Shown here piece after piece: positions 62,576 to 64,000 of a DNA stretch of 64,000 nt; within the stretch, counting starts at the first letter, position 1, and each line of letters begins with the position of its first letter. Made by a program: the position numbers and the translations under genes. The notes under the pieces were generated by a model. It worked only from the letters and a program-made list of their open reading frames with translations. It was not told where the DNA came from and searched no databases. Origin of the DNA: Apiospora phragmitis (lineage: Eukaryota > Ascomycota > Sordariomycetes > Amphisphaeriales > Apiosporaceae); NCBI GenBank assembly GCA_038363925.1, contig JAQQWL010000006.1, positions 2,026,501-2,090,500 on the forward strand, in the 5' to 3' direction.

Positions 62576-64000
62576 CCGACTCGTCTTTTCGGTTGGGGTT
62601 TTCTTCCTCGCCGAAAGCCTACGAGTTTGGAGCTGGCAGGTATCGATAATTTCGGTGGGGGGAGGCGAAGGATACCAATGAAAAGGAGAACCTGATTAAT
62701 TGTTTCTACCGGGCCTGCAGGCAATCGGAGCAAGTAAAGCGTGGTGTATGCTATGGTATGTTGTACTAGCCGATCAAATGTGATTGACTGATCATTCCGA
62801 GCCTTGATCGAGACAAGGTGATCGGCCCCTCGAGTAGCAGCGAGGAAAGAGGAATGTGTAGCTGTGGTATCGATCGACTAAAAAACTGTATCGCAGCACT
62901 TGGGCTTCGAGAGCTGGAGTAATCTGTTTCTGGGGGTGGTCGTACAACGTCGTAGCTCATATAGAGTCTGAAGCTTCTGCTGGGAGAGCCCATCATGGTC
63001 TGCTTCTCTGAGCGGTGGTGAATGGGGAGAAGTCACCCGGAAATAGGACACATAATGACTCCGATAGTGCACCGCTGGCTTGTGGTGTCGTCCGGCCATG
63101 GCCACGGGGATCGGGAAGATGTAACTGTTTGCCGGTGTTCATGACATGTCGAGAGTCAACTTGAACCATGATAAGGCGGAAGTGTCTTTCTTTTGTGTGT
63201 TTGTGTGTGTGTGTGTTTGTCAACGTGGTTGACCATCTGTTGACCGCTAGCGAACTGGAAGCGAACGGCTGTAGAAACCGCTCGCTCGCTGCATTTGTTC
63301 GATCGTATTGTTTGTGTTATTTCATCGTTCGCCAATGGTGTTGGTGATGCCTTTAGACAGATGGATATACTACGTTTGTCAAGCTGTATGGGACAGTCTT
63401 CTGCGCAGGAGAAGGGATGGGCCGCGCCCGCCTCCCCTCCCTCCTTGTTTGTTCTCATACCATCGGCAACCCCCTGACGTAGTACTCTGCTACAGCAAAC
63501 CCAGCCATCACTTGAGGAGCCCCCATCCGTCGCCCCGTGGGTTACTTCCTACTGGCATGGTGTGGGCTGGGTTAAAAACAAATGTGCTTCTTCCAGTTAT
63601 TGTTCTCCCGCATGTCACATCGACGTACCATCTCCCTAGCCAATATGGCTGGCTCTGCTAGGCGCTAGGTTTAATGTATACAGCCTTGGAAATTTCCAGA
63701 AGCTCTCAAGTATTGTTCTTATCATTGAGGCCTTCTGGGATTTTCCGTCTTTCTAGCATGTCCGCTCCGGTCTGACAGCGCATGTTAGTTAGCATAGGAG
63801 ACCACGTATTTCGTCCTTTCGATTTTCGAAGCAACCATGTCTCATCAGTCCGAAAAAGAGGCATTGCCTTTACCGAGAAAGCTGATCAAGCATCTTGGGG
63901 GCACAACCAAGTGCCTCTCGAATAGGTCAAGGAGCACAACGGTTTCTGTACTATACCACACTACCTCTACCTCAACTCCTTCTGCCGCGTGCGGGGCGAA
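62576..64000. other. Right-end intergenic stretch
   Basis: About 1.4 kb without a supportable gene, with a TG-rich microsatellite at 63,193-63,219. Frames of 60-117 codons overlap on both strands. A gene could begin beyond the right edge. Confidence 0.45.
63193..63219. repeat. TG-rich microsatellite
   Basis: An interrupted (TG)n run, TGTGTGTTTG followed by TGTGTGTGTG. Confidence 0.8.

Overview
The window is nuclear DNA of a filamentous ascomycete (Pezizomycotina). It is most likely a Sordariomycete, perhaps Hypocreales or a close relative; I infer this from protein character and have not run a search. The evidence is short GT-AG introns of 51-152 bp with CTNAC-type branch points, a divergent H2A/H2B pair, fungal-type metabolic genes, and an AT-rich block with the signature of repeat-induced point mutation (RIP). 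In that block CpA/TpG is almost absent, TpA is in excess, and CpG survives.

Left part (1-14,100) is a transposon graveyard. A Ty3/gypsy retrotransposon on the minus strand runs off the left edge, with reverse transcriptase and RNase H still readable through the RIP damage. To its right are several degenerate copies of a Fot1/pogo-like DNA transposon: 2685-3850, 4621-5525, 7262-8018 and 8033-9776 on the minus strand, and the best preserved at 11,979-13,869 on the plus strand with both terminal inverted repeats and TA target duplications. An un-RIPped 129-bp element with hairpins and a 5-bp duplication sits inside that last copy. Between the AT-rich blocks lies an island (about 10,150-11,800) with the decayed remains of an F-box/leucine-rich gene. 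Its stop codons look like RIP leaking out of the repeats.

Right part (14,850-64,000) is ordinary gene-rich euchromatin. In order: KGD2 (-), NDUFB9-like complex I LYR subunit (+), histone H2A (-) divergent from H2B (+), SQS1 (-), ATG4 (+), JJJ1 (-), an SPX-RING protein (+), cystathionine gamma-synthase (-), an amidohydrolase (+), mitoferrin MRS3/4 (+), DNAJC3/P58IPK-like co-chaperone (-), augmin HAUS1 (+), VAC14 (-), a cytochrome b5-fused delta-8 sphingolipid desaturase (-), dihydrolipoamide dehydrogenase LPD1 (-), SGD1/NOM1 (-) and SRP14 (+). Three less certain small genes lie at 49,380, 53,904 and 62,354. KGD2 and LPD1 encode E2 and E3 of the same 2-oxoglutarate dehydrogenase complex. NDUFB9 and mitoferrin are also mitochondrial, but there is no sign of a cluster or operon-like unit.

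The most consequential observation is technical. Ten of the eighteen recognised genes carry small frameshifts (twelve in all), nearly all at runs of C, G or A. They hit deeply conserved genes such as histone H2A, so they are most simply uncorrected homopolymer errors in the assembly. I found no convincing new multi-gene system. The most novel biological items are the 129-bp hairpin element, the RIP-eroded F-box gene, a GC-AG intron exactly after the lipoyl-lysine codon of KGD2, and a possible C-terminal CaaX box on the SPX-RING protein.
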